A stretch of DNA of 64,000 nucleotides from Uliginosibacterium aquaticum (GTDB lineage: Bacteria; Pseudomonadota; Gammaproteobacteria; Burkholderiales; Rhodocyclaceae), in the NCBI RefSeq assembly GCF_012972705.2, contig NZ_JABCSC020000001.1, positions 1,550,001 through 1,614,000 on the forward strand, given 5' to 3'. The translations under genes and the position numbers were made by a program. Below the pieces are notes generated by a model that did not search any database, was not told the origin of the DNA, and saw only the letters and a list, made by a program, of their open reading frames with translations. Below, one piece after another: positions 8,816-18,199 of this stretch; within the stretch, counting starts at the first letter, position 1; every line of letters starts with the position of its first letter.

Positions 8816-10708
8816 ATGAGCAGTTCCCATGGCGCTTCGGCGCAATCAATGCCCAAGCTGATGCTGGCCGCGCTGGGCGTGGTCTACGGCGATATCGGCA
8901 CCAGTCCCCTGTATGCCTTGAAGGAAGCTTTTCTGCCCGGCGGAGCGCACTCACTGCCGGTGACGCTGGAGAACGTGTATGGCGTGCTCTCACTGATCGT
9001 GTGGAGCCTGCTGGTGATCGTGACCTGCAAGTACGTGCTGATCGTGCTGCGTGCCGACAACCATGGTGAAGGGGGTGTCGTGGCGCTGATGGCGCGGGTG
9101 CTTTCCAAAGCGGCGGACACGCCGCGCAAGAAGACCATTGCGGTGTCTCTGGGGATCTTCGGGGCCGCCCTGTTTTATGGAGACGGCATCATCACGCCGG
9201 CCATCTCGGTGCTCTCGGCGGTGGAGGGGCTTGAGGTGGCGACGCCGGTGCTCAAACCCTTCGTCGTGCCGCTGACCCTGCTGATCCTGATCGTGCTGTT
9301 TCTTGTGCAGCACCATGGCACCGCCAGGGTCGGCACCTTCTTCGGCCCGATCGTGGTGCTGTGGTTCCTGAGCCTCGGGGCGATTGGCCTGCACAATGTG
9401 TTGGCCCATCCTGAGGTGCTGGCTTCGCTGTCACCGCACTACGCGCTGGAGTTCGCGCTGCACAGCCCGAAACTGGCCTTCTTCGCGATGGGTGCCGTGT
9501 TCCTGACCATGACCGGTGGTGAAGCACTCTATGCCGACATGGGGCACTTCGGCGCCAAGCCCATCCGCTATGGCTGGCTGTGCCTGGTGATGCCGGCACT
9601 GGTGCTGAACTACATGGGGCAGGGGGCGCTGTTGATCAATGATCCGGCCGCTGCGGCTAATCCTTTCTATCTGTCGGTGCCCGGCTGGGCACTGTATCCG
9701 ATGGTGGGTCTGGCCATGCTGGCGACCGTGATTGCCTCGCAGGCCCTGATCACCGGGGCGTATTCGGTCACCCTGCAGCTGATTCAACTGGGCCTTGCTC
9801 CGCGCATGGCGGTAAAGCACACCTCCGGCGCCCAGATCGGGCAGATCTATCTGCCTTTCGTGAATTGGGCCTTGCTGCTGCTGGTGCTGGCTACCGTGCT
9901 GGGCTTTCGCTCCTCGGGCAATCTCGCGGCGGCCTATGGCATCGCGGTGACCCTGACCATGCTGGTGACTTCGGCACTGGCCATCACGGTGGCTTTGCGC
10001 GACTGGCGCTGGCCGCCGCTGCTTGTGCTGCTGGTGTTCGCTCCGCTGGTGGCGCTTGAACTGGTCTTCCTGGCCTCGAATGGCATGAAGATTCTCGATG
10101 GAGGCTGGTTCCCGCTGGTCTTCGGGGCCGGTGTGAGCCTGCTGCTGTTCACCTGGCGGCGCGGCCGGCAATTGCTGGCTGAAGTGCAGAAGGGTGATTC
10201 GGTGCCACTCGAAACCTTTGCCCGCATGCTGGATGCCGAGCCAATCCACCGTGTGCCGCACACCGCAGTGTTCCTCAATCCACGCTCGGAGCAGATGCCC
10301 GGCGCGCTGCTGCATAACCTCAAGCACAACCTGGTGCTGCATGAGCGCACCGTGTTCGTCAGCGTGATCATCGAGTCGGTGCCGCGGGTGCCGATCGAGG
10401 ATCGTGTCGAAGTGCAGCGCCTTGGCAACACTTTCTCGCGTGTGCTGGTGCGTTTCGGGTTCATGGAGGAGCCGGATTTGCCCGAGGCACTTACGCGTTG
10501 TGCCGAGCAGGGTTTGCCACTCGAGCCGCAGCAGGTCTCTTATTTCCTGAACCGTGACACGATCTTGCCCTCATCGGAAGTGCGCGGCATGGCGCTGTGG
10601 CGTGAGCGCCTGTTCGAGTTCCTGTTCCGCAATGCTTCCAGTGCGGCCAACTTCTTCAAGCTGCCCACGGCACGGGTGGTGGAGATGGGCAGCCGGGTGA
10701 CAATCTGA
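8816..10708 (+). CDS. kup: Low-affinity potassium transporter Kup
   Basis: 630 aa, the usual length of the family. The N-terminus carries the KUP hallmark LGVVYGDIGTSPLYALKEAF, followed by about 12 membrane helices (for example FYGDGIITPAISVLSAVEGLEV and MTGGEALYADMGHFG). A cytoplasmic C-terminal domain of about 170 aa includes RVPHTAVFLN. It probably imports K+ by proton symport across the inner membrane. It follows the KdpD/KdpE-like pair on the same strand with a 37-bp gap, so the three genes are likely one operon. Confidence 0.95.
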   Translation: MSSSHGASAQSMPKLMLAALGVVYGDIGTSPLYALKEAFLPGGAHSLPVTLENVYGVLSLIVWSLLVIVTCKYVLIVLRADNHGEGGVVALMARVLSKAADTPRKKTIAVSLGIFGAALFYGDGIITPAISVLSAVEGLEVATPVLKPFVVPLTLLILIVLFLVQHHGTARVGTFFGPIVVLWFLSLGAIGLHNVLAHPEVLASLSPHYALEFALHSPKLAFFAMGAVFLTMTGGEALYADMGHFGAKPIRYGWLCLVMPALVLNYMGQGALLINDPAAAANPFYLSVPGWALYPMVGLAMLATVIASQALITGAYSVTLQLIQLGLAPRMAVKHTSGAQIGQIYLPFVNWALLLLVLATVLGFRSSGNLAAAYGIAVTLTMLVTSALAITVALRDWRWPPLLVLLVFAPLVALELVFLASNGMKILDGGWFPLVFGAGVSLLLFTWRRGRQLLAEVQKGDSVPLETFARMLDAEPIHRVPHTAVFLNPRSEQMPGALLHNLKHNLVLHERTVFVSVIIESVPRVPIEDRVEVQRLGNTFSRVLVRFGFMEEPDLPEALTRCAEQGLPLEPQQVSYFLNRDTILPSSEVRGMALWRERLFEFLFRNASSAANFFKLPTARVVEMGSRVTI

Positions 10709-10752
10709 GCTTGCCTGCGAGCCTTTTCGGGGCCGGCGGAGGAGGGCTGCTC

Positions 10753-11472
10753 TTACTCCGGCCTGGTCGGTTTGGCCGGGCCCGTCGCTTCCAGCAGGGT
10801 GAGCATTTCCTGATAGCCGCGGGCACGCGCCAGCTCCAGCGGGGTGAAGCCCTGGCGGTCGGTGAGCTTTGTCGAGGCGCCGGCCGTGAGCAGGGCGCGC
10901 AGGGTTTCCTGATGACGCGGGCCGCCGTCGCCGAGCACGATGGCTTCGATCACGGCGGTCCAGTGCAGGTTGTTCACATGGTCCAGCGGCGCGCCGGCAT
11001 CGATCAGCTGCTTCACGACGCCGGCATGGCCGAGGTGGGCGGCGGCGATCAGGGCGGTGCCGTCGTAACGGCTGGTGATCTGGCGGGCGCTGGCGCCGAG
11101 TGTGAGCAGCAGGCGCAGGCTGTCTTCGTCGTTGGCCACGGCGGCGATGGTCACCGCGTCGTAGCGCTCGTGGTCGAGCAGATCGAGCTTCGCTCCGGCG
11201 GCTGCCAGAATGCGGAGCGCTTCGCGCTGGCGGGCGAAGGTGGCCAGATGCAGGGCGGTGCGGCCCTGCGCATCACGCGCATCGGCGGCGGCGCCGTTCT
11301 GCAGCAGCTGCTTCAGGCTGGCGATGTCACCTTTGTAGGCAGCGGCATGCAGGCCGGTGTAGCGCGCGACCTCGGCCGGGGTCGGCTGTGTTTGTGCCTG
11401 GGTGGGGGCTGCGAGCAGCAGGCAGCCGAGCGCAAGCAGCAGCGCGTGGATGCGGGTGACGAGCGAAGACAT
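10753..11472 (-). CDS. Secreted ankyrin-repeat protein
   Basis: 239 aa. Residues 1-26 (LLLALGCLLLAAPTQAQ) are a signal peptide ending AQA|Q. The rest is a run of about six ankyrin repeats (YTGLHAAAYKGDIASLKQLL, GRTALHLATFARQREALRIL, GTALIAAAHLGHAGVVKQLI, GFTPLELARARGYQEML). It is probably a periplasmic protein-protein interaction module; partner and role are unknown. It is the last gene of the minus-strand run that contains the two-component pair and the HbpS-like gene, but the intervening 165 bp are filled with repeats, so cotranscription is uncertain. Confidence 0.85.
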   Translation of the reverse strand: MSSLVTRIHALLLALGCLLLAAPTQAQTQPTPAEVARYTGLHAAAYKGDIASLKQLLQNGAAADARDAQGRTALHLATFARQREALRILAAAGAKLDLLDHERYDAVTIAAVANDEDSLRLLLTLGASARQITSRYDGTALIAAAHLGHAGVVKQLIDAGAPLDHVNNLHWTAVIEAIVLGDGGPRHQETLRALLTAGASTKLTDRQGFTPLELARARGYQEMLTLLEATGPAKPTRPE

Positions 11473-11525
11473 GGCGATACTCCTTCCGGCCAGCAGCAGG
11501 CCCGCCCCTGGCGGGGCGGGTGGTG

Positions 11526-11548
11526 TTCTCAGAGGCTGTTCACGATCT
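11526..11548 (+). repeat. Solo end of the MITE-like repeat family
   Basis: The 23 bases (TTCTCAGAGGCTGTTCACG, then ATCT) match the inverted-repeat end of the element at 16344-16576 with one or two differences. A matching full element is not visible. A degenerate opposite end may lie near 11613-11631 (GAGCAGCCTTAG). A BIME-like pair of hairpins sits between them. Confidence 0.65.
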
Positions 11549-11562
11549 CTGCGGAGCGGTGG

Positions 11563-11608
11563 GTAGGGCGGGCTTCAGCCCGCCAGGTGCGGTTAAAACC
11601 GCGGCTAC
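11563..11608. repeat. BIME-like pair of inverted REP hairpins
   Basis: GTAG at 11563-11566 is followed by a perfect 8-bp hairpin (GGCGGGCT-TC-AGCCCGCC, 11567-11584). A second hairpin (GCGGTT-AA-AACCGC, 11589-11602) follows, and the element ends with CTAC at 11605-11608. Read from either side, each half is GTAG plus hairpin, the layout of REP sequences handled by RAYT-type TnpA proteins. The same layout recurs at 61826-61872. Confidence 0.75.
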
Positions 11609-11637
11609 CTCCTGCTCTGAGCAGCCTTAGTAGTCTC

Positions 11638-12135
11638 TTACTTGAGCTGGTCCTTGACCTTGTCCAGCGCGGCGAGGGCGCACTGCTCGTCGAGGTGGCC
11701 ACCCGGCGCGCCGCCCACGCCGATGGCGCCGATCACTTCATTGCCGACCTTGACCGGCACGCCCCCGCCGAGCAGCAGGTAGCCGGGGATGTGCACCAGA
11801 TTGGCGGCGGCGGGGTTCTTCTGCGCGCCTTCCATCATGGCGAGGGTGGTGTTCTTGGCCGAAGCGGAAGTCCAGGCTTTCTGCAGGCTGGCATCCAGCG
11901 TATGCGGGCCGGCGTTGTCGGCGCGCTGCACGGCGCGGGTGCTGCCGGCGCGATCCACCACGGTGGCGGTGACGGCATAGCCATTCGCGGCGCAGGCGGC
12001 GACGCTGGCGCCGGCGAGCTGGTTGGCGAGTTCCAGCGACATGTTCTTCTCGCTGCGCACGAGGCTGCTCTGGGCGCTGGCGAAGGATGAGGCGGTGAGC
12101 AGGGCGATCAGGCTCAGGGTGTGGATCCTGCGCAT
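11638..12135 (-). CDS. Secreted GlcG/HbpS-family (DUF336) protein
   Basis: 165 aa, starting MRRIHTLSLIALLTASSFASAQ, a clear signal peptide cleaved after ASAQ or nearby. The mature part is the Haem_degrading/GlcG fold (SLELANQLAGASVAACAANG, VDRAGSTRAVQRADNA, IPGYLLLGGGVPVKVGNEVIG, GAIGVGGAPGG). Streptomyces HbpS of this family is an exported heme and redox sensor that feeds a two-component system. Here a two-component pair lies immediately upstream on the same strand. The start at 12135 is chosen for GAGGAGAA just upstream; the frame extends further without a site. Two tandem dyads lie 80-120 bp upstream of the start. Binding of heme is inference only. Confidence 0.85.
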   Translation of the reverse strand: MRRIHTLSLIALLTASSFASAQSSLVRSEKNMSLELANQLAGASVAACAANGYAVTATVVDRAGSTRAVQRADNAGPHTLDASLQKAWTSASAKNTTLAMMEGAQKNPAAANLVHIPGYLLLGGGVPVKVGNEVIGAIGVGGAPGGHLDEQCALAALDKVKDQLK

Positions 12136-12215
12136 GGGGTTCTCCTCGGGTTGGGGCGCCGCCAGTGCGGCTGCCATGGAGGGAACTTTAGGGATCCGGC
12201 GGCGCGGCGCCCATT

Positions 12216-12254
12216 CGTAGGGCTACGCGCAACACTCCGTAGATCTACGGAGTG
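12216..12254. promoter_or_regulatory. Tandem CGTAG-N2-CTACG dyads, putative operator of the HbpS-like gene
   Basis: Two inverted repeats with the same core occur in a row: CGTAG-GG-CTACG at 12216-12227 and CGTAG-AT-CTACG at 12238-12249. Their centres are 22 bp apart, two helical turns. The second is embedded in a perfect 22-bp palindrome (12233-12254, arms CACTCCGTAGA) that also contains the stop codon of the response regulator gene. The position, 80-120 bp before the HbpS-like start, fits an activator site for a dimeric LuxR-type regulator. The 22-bp palindrome could alternatively act as a terminator stem, but no T-run follows. Confidence 0.6.
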
Positions 12255-12880
12255 CCGCCCTCGGCCGCTTCCACGAGGCTCGCATACTGGCGGATCAGCT
12301 GGGCGAGGGATTCGGCCTGCAGCTTGGCGAAGAGGTTGGCGCGGTGGGTTTCCACGGTGCGCGGCGAGAGCGCCAGCGCGCGACCGATTTCCTTGTTGGT
12401 CAGGCCGGCCACGATCAGGCCCAGTACCTCGCGCTCGCGCTCCGATAGCTGAGCGTAGCGCTCCTGGGCCGCGCGATCGGCCGAGTTGCGCTGGCGTGAC
12501 TGCACATGCTGGCGCACCGCGTTCTGCAGGGTCTCCAGCAGCTGATCGTCATCCACTGGTTTCTCGAGGAACTCGGCGGCGCCAGCTTTGAAGGCGCGCC
12601 GACACAGATCGACCGTGCCATGGCCGGTGAGCATGATCACCGGCTGGTCGACGCCCTCGGCGATCAGCTGGTCGAGCACGCTCAGGCCGCTGATGCCGGG
12701 CATGCGCACGTCGAGCAGGATGGCGCCAATGCCTTCGCGCGCAAAGCCGGCGAGAAAAGCCTGCGGCTCGGCCCAGGTCTCTACGCGCAGGCCCACGGTG
12801 GAGATCAGCAGCGCGAGGCTTTCACGCACGGCGGCATCGTCGTCGATCAGATGGATCAGGGGTGAGAGTGGGGTCGTCAT
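12245..12880 (-). CDS. FixJ/LuxR-type response regulator
   Basis: 211 aa, starting MTTPLSPLIHLIDDDAAVRESL. The receiver domain carries the acidic pocket (DDD), the phospho-acceptor Asp in ILLDVRMPG and Lys in FLEKPVDDDQLL. A LuxR-type HTH follows (YAQLSEREREVLGLIVAGLT, then NKEIGRALALSPRTVETHR). It resembles FixJ/TtrR/DctR-type regulators paired with membrane kinases. It overlaps the kinase stop by 4 bp (ATGA). Its own 3' end lies inside the second of the two CGTAG dyads that precede the HbpS-like gene. Confidence 0.92.
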   Translation of the reverse strand: MTTPLSPLIHLIDDDAAVRESLALLISTVGLRVETWAEPQAFLAGFAREGIGAILLDVRMPGISGLSVLDQLIAEGVDQPVIMLTGHGTVDLCRRAFKAGAAEFLEKPVDDDQLLETLQNAVRQHVQSRQRNSADRAAQERYAQLSEREREVLGLIVAGLTNKEIGRALALSPRTVETHRANLFAKLQAESLAQLIRQYASLVEAAEGGTP

Positions 12881-14337
12881 GCAGCCTCGGCAGCGGGAAG
12901 CGTGAGGATGAAGCAGGCGCCTTGCGGTGGATTGGCCTCGGCCCGCAAGCTGCCGCCCATGCTGAGCGCAAGGGTCTCGCACAGGCTGAGCCCGAGGCCC
13001 AGCCCGCCGGCGCGGGTCGTGTAGAAGGGTTCAAAGAGGTGCTGCATCACCTCCTCGGGGATGCCCGGGCCGCTGTCGCGCAGCTGCAGTTCGATGAAGC
13101 CTTCCCTGCGCTTGATGTCGATGCGCAGGCTGCGTTGCCCGGCGGGCACCTGATCGAGCGCCTGGAAGGCATTCATGAGCAGGTTGTGCAGGATCTGCTC
13201 CAGCGCGACCGGTTCGGCGCGCGCCCAGCAGACACTTTCGGTCGGCAACTGCGGTGCGATGCCCCGGCGCAGGGTTTCCGGTTCGAGCAGGTGCAGCACG
13301 TTGCGCAGGCTGGCCAGCAGGTCGAGCGACACGATGCCGCTGCCGGCTTCCGGGCGCTCCACCACGCGGCGCAGGCGGCCCACCACCTCGCTGGCGCGGC
13401 GGGCCTGCTCCACCGCTTGCGTCATGGCCTGGCGGGCGGTGTCGAGTTCCGGCGGCTCGTCGGCCAGCAGGCGGCACGCGGCCTGGGTATTGGCGAGCAC
13501 GGCAGTGAGCGGCTGGTTGAGTTCGTGGGCCATGCCGGCGGCCAGCTCACCCAGCGAATTGAGGCGCGCCACCTGACCCATGCGCAGCAATTCCTCGGCG
13601 CGCTGGCGGGCGATCTGCTGTTGCCGCACCCGCCAGGCGAGCGCCAGCCCCAGTGCGACCAGCAGCGTCCAGCCCAGCATGAGCCCCCAGGGCAGCTCGG
13701 GCCAGCCGATGCTGCGCCGGGCCACCACGTTGAAGGGCTGGCTGGCGGCCGCCAGATGCTTCTCGAACGCGAACTGCCAGCCGCCGGCATGCAGACGCCC
13801 CGGCTGGATCAGGAAGACTTCGCCGGCATGCTGCAGCTCGACGCGCATCGGACTTTGCTGCGGATCCCCCGGCCATTCCTCGCGCGGCAGCATCTCGCGC
13901 AGGCCGATGTCGAGCGCATGGCTGGCGGGCAGTCCGGCCAGCAGCAGGGTGTAGCGGCCGCGGGCAAAATCCTGCCCGGCCAGCGCCACTCTTTGAGTCT
14001 GGCGCGAGGCGGCCTCGGCGGCGCTCAGGCGGGCTTCCGGCCAGCTTGCTCCGTCGGCGCGACGGCGCACCGCGAGAATCTGGGAGTACACGGCTGAGAG
14101 GCGATCCTCGCCCTGCTCCGGCTGGAGCAGCGAGAGCGTGGCGAGAATCGCTTCGTGCTGCACCACGCGCTGGCTCAGCACGCGATGCACGATGCGCGCG
14201 TCGGTCTCGAAGGCGGCGCGCAAGGAATCCAGCGCTTGTTGCCCGATCAGCAGCGCGCCGCCCAGTGCCAAGGTGATGCCGGCCAGCAACCACCAGCGCA
14301 GCTGCAGGAGGGCACGGAAGATGCGAAGGCGATCCAT
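12877..14337 (-). CDS. Membrane sensor histidine kinase (DctB/FixL-like)
   Basis: 486 aa. One membrane helix near residues 14-34, a periplasmic domain of about 180 residues and a second helix near 215-240 (LMLGWTLLVALGLALAW) are followed by a HisKA domain. Its acceptor His is in AAGMAHELNQPLTAVL, and the HATPase has NLLMNAFQAL, DSGPGIPEE and GGLGLGLSLCE. The HELNQPL motif is typical of the DctB/FixL class. The periplasmic domain has no cysteines or recognisable ligand fold, so the signal is unknown. It is cotranscribed with the FixJ-type regulator, and a secreted HbpS-like gene follows. The promoter must lie in 14338-14457, which holds a 6-bp-arm dyad (CTGCCA-GAGC-TGGCAG, 14366-14381). Confidence 0.9.
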   Translation of the reverse strand: MDRLRIFRALLQLRWWLLAGITLALGGALLIGQQALDSLRAAFETDARIVHRVLSQRVVQHEAILATLSLLQPEQGEDRLSAVYSQILAVRRRADGASWPEARLSAAEAASRQTQRVALAGQDFARGRYTLLLAGLPASHALDIGLREMLPREEWPGDPQQSPMRVELQHAGEVFLIQPGRLHAGGWQFAFEKHLAAASQPFNVVARRSIGWPELPWGLMLGWTLLVALGLALAWRVRQQQIARQRAEELLRMGQVARLNSLGELAAGMAHELNQPLTAVLANTQAACRLLADEPPELDTARQAMTQAVEQARRASEVVGRLRRVVERPEAGSGIVSLDLLASLRNVLHLLEPETLRRGIAPQLPTESVCWARAEPVALEQILHNLLMNAFQALDQVPAGQRSLRIDIKRREGFIELQLRDSGPGIPEEVMQHLFEPFYTTRAGGLGLGLSLCETLALSMGGSLRAEANPPQGACFILTLPAAEAA

Positions 14338-14457
14338 GCCAGCATTGTGGCACGGGAAAAACCATCTGCCAGAGCTGGCAGTGATGGCTCGGGCCGGGCC
14401 TGCCGGATGCAGGGCCGGCCCGGTTTCAGACGGGCAGCGGACTGCCCGGGGTGGCGC

Positions 14458-15465
14458 TCAGTCCAGGCGGACCAGTACGCGGGCCCAGGATGTGATGCCT
14501 TCGGGCCGGTTGCGGACGCCAAACTCAGGCAGAACTTTGAACTCAAGGCCCAGCTCGCCATTCTCGTCCTGCCAGTTGATGGCCGGGCCAAGAGCAAAGG
14601 CGCGTGCCTTGTTGCCGGTGGAAGGTGCGCCGGGACCGCTGTCATTTGTGGTCTGGATGATGGCGTAGCCTTGCAGGCCCATGCGCCAGCTCTCGGCGAG
14701 CTTGTAGAGCACCGAGCCATCGGCATGGAAGTACTGGCCGGAGCGGTAGTCCGTGGCGGTGTTGCGGGTGTTGAAATTGTAGGTGCTGCGCAGGCCCAGC
14801 TCCCAGCCCGATTCGGTGACCAGGCCGGTGGTGACGACCGGGCGGAAGGTCCAGAACTTGCCTGCGCCCGGGTTGGCGATGCGGTTCTTGTCGTAGTCGC
14901 CGGTAGGCGCAACGATGCCAAAGGCCAGTGCTGTGCGGCTGCTCTCGCCTTGCCAGTCAATGAAGGGCGAGACTTCGATATCACCGAGACCGAACTTCTG
15001 GCCAGAGGATGCTTGCCCGGCGCTGGCCAGGGCGGCATTGACGCGCGCCTGCATGGCTGCTGGCACATCGTCAGCACTCAGTTCGGTCTCCACTTCGTAG
15101 TTCACCAGCGGCAGGGTGGCCGACACGCCCAGGCGACCTTCGCCGAGACGGGATTCAGTCAGCCAGGTGGCGCGCGTGGCCAGCACCTGGGCCCTCACGG
15201 AAGTGTCTTGCTTGATCTTCAGACCGGGCAGGGACGGATCGCTGACCTGTGGCGGCGAGTTGCCGTCGTTGTCGCGGTACTTGTCTGCGCTGTAGGACTG
15301 CAGCGAAGTCTGTAGATAGAAGCCGGGCATGAGGGGGGCCGTCATGTCCTGACCGGGCATGCCCAGCAATGCGCGCAGCTGGCCGCGCTCGGTGGCCGAT
15401 GCCGGCAGACATGCCGCCGTCAGTGCAACTGCCGTGAATATATTCGTCGCCTTAATTAACTTCAT
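14458..15465 (-). CDS. Outer-membrane channel of the phenol MetA/SphA-like family
   Basis: 335 aa with signal peptide MKLIKATNIFTAVALTAACL ending around ASA|T. The mature protein has alternating hydrophobic strands and ends in RVLVRLD, consistent with a beta-barrel. The sequence resembles the MetA-pathway-of-phenol-degradation / SphA-like transporter family (GFYLQTSLQSYSADKYRDND, GDIEVSPFIDWQ, TALAFGIVAPTGDYD, YNFNTRNTATDYRSG). Such proteins are thought to admit hydrophobic or organic substrates. The substrate here is unknown. It precedes the two-component kinase on the same strand with a 120-bp gap, so a functional link is possible but unproven. Confidence 0.82.
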   Translation of the reverse strand: MKLIKATNIFTAVALTAACLPASATERGQLRALLGMPGQDMTAPLMPGFYLQTSLQSYSADKYRDNDGNSPPQVSDPSLPGLKIKQDTSVRAQVLATRATWLTESRLGEGRLGVSATLPLVNYEVETELSADDVPAAMQARVNAALASAGQASSGQKFGLGDIEVSPFIDWQGESSRTALAFGIVAPTGDYDKNRIANPGAGKFWTFRPVVTTGLVTESGWELGLRSTYNFNTRNTATDYRSGQYFHADGSVLYKLAESWRMGLQGYAIIQTTNDSGPGAPSTGNKARAFALGPAINWQDENGELGLEFKVLPEFGVRNRPEGITSWARVLVRLD

Positions 15466-15606
15466 ATAGGAACCTGATTCTCGTTGGAAAATTTACTGCT
15501 ACTACTTTAGTAATAATCTTTGATTTCTGTTTTGTTGGCAAAGTATTTATACTCGAGCGCTGAAGCGGAGGACAAAATCCGCTCGCCCTAATTAGAGAGA
15601 CTTAAA

Positions 15607-16248
15607 ATGAACAGCAAGCAGATTTTAAATATCCTTTTTGCGGGAGTGGTTTTTCTCGCGTCTTTTCCGGCGGGTGCCCAGCTTTCTGCTGCGGCACAGA
15701 GCGCCTCTGCCGCTGCGGTTCCCGTTTTCGATGTGGGCGGCACGCTGTTTGAAATGAGTGCCAATGTGGCAGGTGCTAACCTGATTCTGAACGGCGCCAG
15801 TGATTCCACCATGCTGTCGGCAAGGGCGACGGCAGTCGGCATGTATCTGACAGATCGGCGCAATACCCCTGAGGCGGCCATGGCCTTGAAGGGGGCGAAG
15901 CGCATGCGTCTGGTGGCGCTGCGCGATATTCAGTCAAAAGATCTGGCGAGCGTGCTGCTGGATCGCATTCGGAATAATTCGACACCGGAAGAAACTATTT
16001 CGAATATGTCGCAGATAGGCGCGCTGGGTCGGATATTTGGCACGCGGGCCAAACTGCTGAAAGGCGATGTCGTGACAATTGACTGGATTCCGCAAGGCCA
16101 GAATACGGTTTTCAAGATCAATGATCAGGAAATTGGGAATCCCATTCCTGGCGAGGGTTTTTATCCGCTGATGATGAAAGTCTGGCTGGGGCCGAAAGTG
16201 CGCGAAACCACCCGTAATAATCTGCTGGGCATTGGCGTAGCGAAATGA
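15607..16248 (+). CDS. Secreted chalcone-isomerase-like protein
   Basis: 213 aa with signal peptide (ILFAGVVFLASFPAGAQ). The mature part resembles the bacterial chalcone isomerase-like family (PF16036 type): VGGTLFEMSANVAGANLILN, LSARATAVGMYLTDRR, then MRLVALRDIQSKDLASVLLD, GDVVTIDWIPQGQNTVFKIN and FYPLMMKVWLGPKV. Bacterial members are periplasmic and have no proven chalcone isomerase activity. The start is preceded by GAGAGAC. It is divergent from the outer-membrane channel gene across an AT-rich 141-bp gap, unlike the surrounding GC-rich DNA, which probably holds both promoters and a small dyad TACTA-CTT-TAGTA (15500-15512). Confidence 0.8.
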   Translation: MNSKQILNILFAGVVFLASFPAGAQLSAAAQSASAAAVPVFDVGGTLFEMSANVAGANLILNGASDSTMLSARATAVGMYLTDRRNTPEAAMALKGAKRMRLVALRDIQSKDLASVLLDRIRNNSTPEETISNMSQIGALGRIFGTRAKLLKGDVVTIDWIPQGQNTVFKINDQEIGNPIPGEGFYPLMMKVWLGPKVRETTRNNLLGIGVAK

Positions 16249-16343
16249 TCGCTGCGGGGGACGCTGAACGCGTCCGCCGTCATGGCGTCCTGCGCTCTCC
16301 CTGCTGCGAGCGGCATCTACTGTGGTGGCTTCCGTCACGCGGG

Positions 16344-16570
16344 TTCTGAGAGGCTGTTCACGATCTGACTGCGAGGCCGCTCATTGATAACTGAGAGGGC
16401 TCATGCGCTGCTCGGAATCCTCATTTATCAACATAAACTCCGCTTCCTGTGCTGCGCTGCCCCATGCATTGCTTTGCACAGCAAACCGGCTGCGGCAGCG
16501 CAGGGCAGGCTCTGCTCAACCCTGCCTCGCCCCTGCTGACGGCCTCTCGCTACAGATCGTGAACAGCTTC

Positions 16571-16576
<6 letters not shown>
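16344..16576. mobile_element. MITE-like element, 233 bp, with 24-bp terminal inverted repeats
   Basis: The left end (TTCTGAGAGGCTGTTCACG, continuing to 16367) and the reverse complement of the right end (16553-16576) agree at 23 of 24 positions. There is no coding capacity. The 44-bp core at 16397-16440 recurs inverted at 25148-25191 with one mismatch. The element occupies almost all of the 322-bp gap between the chalcone-isomerase-like gene and nifA, and its right end overlaps the last two nifA codons and the stop. No clear target duplication was identified. Confidence 0.8.
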
Positions 16577-18106
<1,530 letters not shown>

Positions 18107-18199
18107 ATCGTTACCTTCAGCTGCTTGTTCAGTCGGCAGGTGCGAGAGCGTTCCGCGCCTGCAGTGTCGTGGCCGGATTGAGCCGGCCCCACTCAGTCC

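Noticed and set aside
10711-12090. 459-aa plus-strand frame
   Set aside because: It is antisense to the ankyrin and HbpS-like genes, both with signal peptides and family motifs.
15060-15076. TGGCAC-like sequence with GG-N10-GC spacing
   Set aside because: It lies inside the outer-membrane channel gene, faces no nearby gene start, and the -12 element is poor (CAGC).
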